Source of the DNA: AA29 sp041481445
Lineage (GTDB): Bacteria; Acidobacteriota; Vicinamibacteria; Fen-336
DNA length: 15,503 bases
Reading direction: 5' to 3'
Assembly: GCA_041481445.1 (NCBI GenBank)
Contig: JBGPBV010000157.1
Coordinates: 1-15,503, forward strand
Below the pieces are notes generated by a model. The model had not been told where the DNA came from and did not search any database. It worked only from the letters and a program-made list of their open reading frames with translations. The stretch's first letter is position 1. Each line of letters opens with the position of its first letter. Position numbers and translations under genes: made by a program. Shown one piece after another: positions 12,288 to 15,503 of this stretch.

Positions 12288-15179
12288 CTACTCCACCCAC
12301 CGTGCCACGAACAGGTTCGTCTGGTGGCTCTCGGGATCGGCGCGGTTCGAGGCCCACACCACCAGCGTCCCGTCCGGGCTGAAGACGGGGAAGCCGTCGA
12401 ATCCCGGCGCCCTGGTGATGCGCTCGGGGGACGAGCCGTCCTCGCCGACCAGCCAGAGGTCGAACTCGCGAGGGCTGGCCCCCGCGTTCGAGCTGTAGAG
12501 GATCCGCTTCGAGTCGGGATGGAAGTAGGGGCAGAAGTTCGCGGCCCCGTTGTGCGTGACCTGCCGAGGCTCCGAGCCGTCCGCCTTCATCACGAAGAGC
12601 TCCATGTGGCTGGGCCGGACGAGGCCCTGCGCGAGCAGGCGCCGGTAGTCCTCCAGCTCCGCGCCCTCCGGGTGGTCGGCGCGCCAGACGATCTTCGTGC
12701 AATCCTGGTTGTAGAACGCGCCGCCGTCGTAGCCGGGCGTGCTCGTGAGGCGGCGCACCTGTCCGGCCTCGTCCATCTCGTAGAGGTCGAGGTCGCCGTC
12801 GCGGCTGGAGGTGAACACGAGCTTGCCCCCGCGATGGCACCACGTCGCCTCCGCGTCGTAGCCCTTCACGTCGGTCAGCCGCCGGGGCGTCCCGCCGTCC
12901 GCGGCCACCTCCCAGAGGTCGAAGGTATCCGAGACGCTCCACACGTAGCCCTGCGAGCGGTCGGGCGGAGGCGGGCAGGCGTCTCCCGCCGCCTCCGTGG
13001 AGGCGTAGACGATCCGGTCCGCCTCCGGCCAGTCGAAGTAGCCGCAGGTGGTCCGGCCCTTGCCCGACGAGATCCGCCGGCTCTCGCCCGAGCCGAGGTC
13101 GAGCACGTATTCCTGGTCGCAGCCGCCCTGCGTGGTCGTGGCCTGGAAGACCAGGCGGCGGCCGTCGGGGCTGAAGTAGGCCTCGGCGTTCTCGCCCGCG
13201 AACGTGAGCTGCCGGACGTCGGCGAGGTGCGGCTCGTCCGGCCGCGCGGGGAAGGGCCGGCCGGCGCCGATCGCGAACTCGCGCCCGGGCCGGTTCGCGT
13301 AGAACGAGGCGGCCGCCGAAGGCGTGGGAGCGGGAGCGGCGGGGGAAGCCGTGGGCGCGGCCGGCTCCCCGCGCGCCGCGCGCTCACCGAGGGTCGCGCG
13401 CAGCGTCACGCGCTGGTCGCCGCGGACCACCACCACGTCGATGGTCTCGCCCGGGCGATGGTCCTGCAGGGCGAAGGTCATGTCGTGCAGGTTCTCGATG
13501 CGCGTGCCCGCCATCTCCACGATGCGGTCGGCCTTGCGGATCCCGGCGCGGTCGGCGGGCCCGCCCGGCCGCGTGTCCGCCAGGAGCACGCCCCCCTTGT
13601 CCTCCTCCATCGCGCGGTAGTCGGGGACGGTGCCCAGGTACGAGCCGTACCCGCGGCTGTCTCCGGCCAGCGCGGGGGCGGCCGAGGCCCGCGCGTAGAC
13701 GGGGGTGACGTCGCCCTTCGCCACCGTCGCGGCCAGGGTGCCGGTGAGGAGGGCGATGCGCGCCGCGCCCTCCGCGTTGAGCGTGGCCGCCTTGTCCTCC
13801 GGGCTGTGGTACTGCTCGTGCGTGCCCGTGAAGAGGTGCAGGACGGGGATGCCCGCGGCGTAGAAGCTCGTCTGGTCGGAGGGGCCGTAGCCGTCGCCGC
13901 CTCCCGCCACGCGGAGACCCTGCTCGGCCGCCGCAGTGTCCACGAGCGCGCGCCATTGCGGCGCCGACTCCGTGCCGTAGACGATGAGCTGGTCGTCGCG
14001 CAGGCGGCCGACCATGTCGAGGTTGATCATCGCCACCGTGCGCGCCGCCCCCGCCGGGGGCGCGGCCACGAAGCGCGAGGATCCGGCCAGGCCGACTTCC
14101 TCCCCCGCGAACAGCGCGAATACGACCGCGCGGTGGGAGGGCACGCCGGCCAGGGCCGCGCGCACGCGCTCGGCGGCGAGGAGGACGGCGACGCTGCCGG
14201 AGGCGTTGTCGTCGGCGCCGTTGTGGACGGCGTGCTCGTTCGGGCGCATCGCGCCCGCGCCGCCGTAGCCGAGGTGGTCGTAGTGGGCGCCCACGACGAC
14301 CGCCTCCGAGGCCAGCGCGCCGCGTCCGGGCAGGATCCCGGACACGTTCTGCGCGTGGGCGTACGTCGGGCGCAGGGCCACTCGTCCCGACACGCGCACT
14401 CCCGCGACGACCGCGGACCGCGGCCGGAGGTCGCGGTCCACCTCCTGCTGGAACCGCCGGAGGTCGATGCCGGCGGGGGCGAGCCACGCCTCGGCGACCG
14501 CCCGGCGGACCTGGATCACGGGGAGGCCGGCCGGGCTCTCCGGGCCGTCGTTGCGCAGGACGGGCAGCCGGTCCTCCTCGTCCTGCAGGGGGCCGGTGAC
14601 GAACACGACGGCGGTGGCGCCCCTCTCGCGCGCCTGGAGGACCTTGTACCGCACGGAGGACCAGCGACTGGGCCGGCGTCCGTCGAACGGCGAGCCCTCG
14701 TCCCGCTCCTGCGGCTCGTAGCGCAGGACGAGCGCGACGCGTCCGCGCAGGTCGAGGGAGTCGAGCTCCCGATAGCCGAGCGAGGGGGCCTCGATCCCGT
14801 AACCGGCGAAGGCCAGCTCGCCCGCGAACGCGCCGGAGCTGGACATGCCGAGCGGCACCCAGGCCTCGGCGGCGACGCCTTGCAGGGCGTTTCCCTCCTC
14901 GAGCGCGACGCCGGTCTTGACCTCGAAGCCCTGCCGGTAGCCGGACGGGAAGGCGGGCCGCAGGCCGGTCTCCCGGAGGCGCGTCTCGATCCAGTCCGCG
15001 GCGCGCGCGAGCCCCTCCGTGCCCAGGCCGCGGCCCTCCATCCGGTCGGAGGCGAGCACCGCGACGTCGCGTGCGAAGCGGCCGGCGAGGTCGGATGTCC
15101 CGCGCGCGGGCGGCGCGGACGCGGCGAGGGCGGCCAGAGGAAGGACGGCGGCTCCGGCGGCAAGCAGGGCGCGGTTCAT
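12288..15179 (-). CDS. Secreted M28 zinc peptidase fused to PDZ and TolB-like propeller
   Basis: The 963-residue protein has a Sec signal peptide (about 1-21, Ala/Leu-rich, ends ALAASA). A PA-like insert (about 115-235) precedes an M28 aminopeptidase core with all expected two-zinc residues: His299 (GAHYDHLG), Asp324 (NGADDNASG), Glu360/Glu361 (FAGEEVG), Asp388 (NLDMVGR) and His458 (EQYHSPEDK). A PDZ domain (about 515-600, GVLLADTRPGGPADRAGI) and an Ala/Pro linker (604-625) lead to a TolB/PD40-type beta-propeller (about 650-960) with repeated FSPDGRRLVF-like blades. It probably acts in the periplasm or outside on peptides; the propeller may bind substrate or gate access. It starts 12 bp after the trmO stop, so co-transcription is likely. 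It converges with the synthetase fusion with only 18 bp between stops and no terminator. Confidence 0.9.
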   Translation of the reverse strand: MNRALLAAGAAVLPLAALAASAPPARGTSDLAGRFARDVAVLASDRMEGRGLGTEGLARAADWIETRLRETGLRPAFPSGYRQGFEVKTGVALEEGNALQGVAAEAWVPLGMSSSGAFAGELAFAGYGIEAPSLGYRELDSLDLRGRVALVLRYEPQERDEGSPFDGRRPSRWSSVRYKVLQARERGATAVVFVTGPLQDEEDRLPVLRNDGPESPAGLPVIQVRRAVAEAWLAPAGIDLRRFQQEVDRDLRPRSAVVAGVRVSGRVALRPTYAHAQNVSGILPGRGALASEAVVVGAHYDHLGYGGAGAMRPNEHAVHNGADDNASGSVAVLLAAERVRAALAGVPSHRAVVFALFAGEEVGLAGSSRFVAAPPAGAARTVAMINLDMVGRLRDDQLIVYGTESAPQWRALVDTAAAEQGLRVAGGGDGYGPSDQTSFYAAGIPVLHLFTGTHEQYHSPEDKAATLNAEGAARIALLTGTLAATVAKGDVTPVYARASAAPALAGDSRGYGSYLGTVPDYRAMEEDKGGVLLADTRPGGPADRAGIRKADRIVEMAGTRIENLHDMTFALQDHRPGETIDVVVVRGDQRVTLRATLGERAARGEPAAPTASPAAPAPTPSAAASFYANRPGREFAIGAGRPFPARPDEPHLADVRQLTFAGENAEAYFSPDGRRLVFQATTTQGGCDQEYVLDLGSGESRRISSGKGRTTCGYFDWPEADRIVYASTEAAGDACPPPPDRSQGYVWSVSDTFDLWEVAADGGTPRRLTDVKGYDAEATWCHRGGKLVFTSSRDGDLDLYEMDEAGQVRRLTSTPGYDGGAFYNQDCTKIVWRADHPEGAELEDYRRLLAQGLVRPSHMELFVMKADGSEPRQVTHNGAANFCPYFHPDSKRILYSSNAGASPREFDLWLVGEDGSSPERITRAPGFDGFPVFSPDGTLVVWASNRADPESHQTNLFVARWVE

Positions 15180-15191
15180 ACGCCCCCGATC

Positions 15192-15503
15192 CTAGGCCCG
15201 TCCGCGCCGCCGTTCCACCTCGTCCAGCCATCCTCTCCGGACGAGCTCCGCGGGCACGCTCGAGAGGTACGGCTTGATGTCGAGGACGGGCGTGCCGTCG
15301 AGCATGTCGACCCCGCGCACGCTCAGCCGCCGGCCCTCGCGCCCGAGCAGCTCCACCACCGTCAGCCCGACCGGGTTGGGCCGACGGGGAGAGCGCGTCG
15401 CGAACACCCCGTGCGGGCGGTCGTCCGTGGGCGGGGTCACCGTGAGCTCGAACCCCTCCGCGCGATGGAAGACCCAGAGCAGGAACAGGTGGGAGAAGCC
15501 CTC
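15192..15503 (-). CDS. trmO: tRNA (N6-threonylcarbamoyladenosine-37) methyltransferase TrmO, C-terminal part
   Basis: The gene is cut by the right edge of the window; the visible C-terminal 103 codons stay open to position 15503. It shows the TrmO (TsaA/YaeB/VirR-type) core: GFSHLFLLWVFHR near the visible N-terminal side, then PHGVFATRSPRRPNPVGL, the SAM-binding signature of this family, and DMLDGTPVLDIKPYL. TrmO methylates t6A37 to m6t6A37 in ANN-decoding tRNAs, using S-adenosylmethionine. A GTG at 15440 is inside the conserved region and cannot be the true start. The stop TAG (15194-15192) is 12 bp before the M28 peptidase start, suggesting one operon. Confidence 0.88.
   Translation of the reverse strand, partial: EGFSHLFLLWVFHRAEGFELTVTPPTDDRPHGVFATRSPRRPNPVGLTVVELLGREGRRLSVRGVDMLDGTPVLDIKPYLSSVPAELVRRGWLDEVERRRGRA

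Noticed and set aside
15189..15194. TAGGAT on the minus strand as a -10 box for the peptidase gene
   Set aside because: It coincides with the trmO stop codon, no -35 is visible, and the 12-bp gap favours an operon.

Overview
The window is very GC-rich bacterial chromosomal DNA. The strong third-position G/C bias leaves long open shadow frames opposite most genes. I see no phage, insertion sequence, integrase or CRISPR array. Three -24/-12 (sigma-54) type promoter candidates, a c-type cytochrome, radical-SAM enzymes, a fused-alpha 2-oxoacid:ferredoxin oxidoreductase and a large exported M28 peptidase with a TolB-like propeller suggest an uncultivated-type Gram-negative lineage, for example Acidobacteriota, Methylomirabilota/Rokubacteria or a deltaproteobacterial-grade group. 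This placement is inference from gene content only.

Left part (1-3018): a TerB-like protein, a four-helix membrane protein, and a tRNA-Glu(CTC) with a near-consensus sigma-70 promoter. A minus-strand radical-SAM protein with an unusual CX11CX2C cluster motif ends 9 bp from the tRNA. Divergent from it is a membrane-anchored cysteine-rich protein. Several starts here lack a Shine-Dalgarno sequence and sit just behind a TANNNT box, suggesting leaderless or near-leaderless mRNAs.

Middle part (3033-6653): two divergent paralogous hemerythrin (HHE) proteins, one with an N-terminal DUF2249 domain. They share a 194-bp intergenic region that carries oppositely oriented sigma-54-type promoters and a direct repeat placed like an activator site. 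Next come a cobalamin-binding-domain radical-SAM enzyme with a canonical CX3CX2C motif and a tiny lysine-rich monoheme cytochrome c, followed by an intrinsic terminator.

Right part (6815-12269): a third, very good sigma-54-type promoter precedes a tight three-gene operon. It encodes a 2-oxoacid:ferredoxin oxidoreductase (gamma-alpha fusion plus beta) and a fusion of an N-terminal GNAT acetyltransferase with an ADP-forming acyl-CoA synthetase. Chemically the set can run 2-oxoacid -> acyl-CoA + reduced ferredoxin, then acyl-CoA + ADP + Pi -> acid + ATP, with a built-in protein or small-molecule acyltransferase. Convergent to it, a secreted M28-PDZ-TolB fusion peptidase lies 12 bp downstream of a trmO (tRNA m6t6A37 methyltransferase) gene that is cut by the window edge.

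The most interesting signal is regulatory. The hemerythrin pair and the oxidoreductase/acyl-CoA synthetase operon appear to be controlled by sigma-54, which would link an O2/NO/iron-responsive or nitrogen-responsive activator to ferredoxin-dependent 2-oxoacid catabolism.
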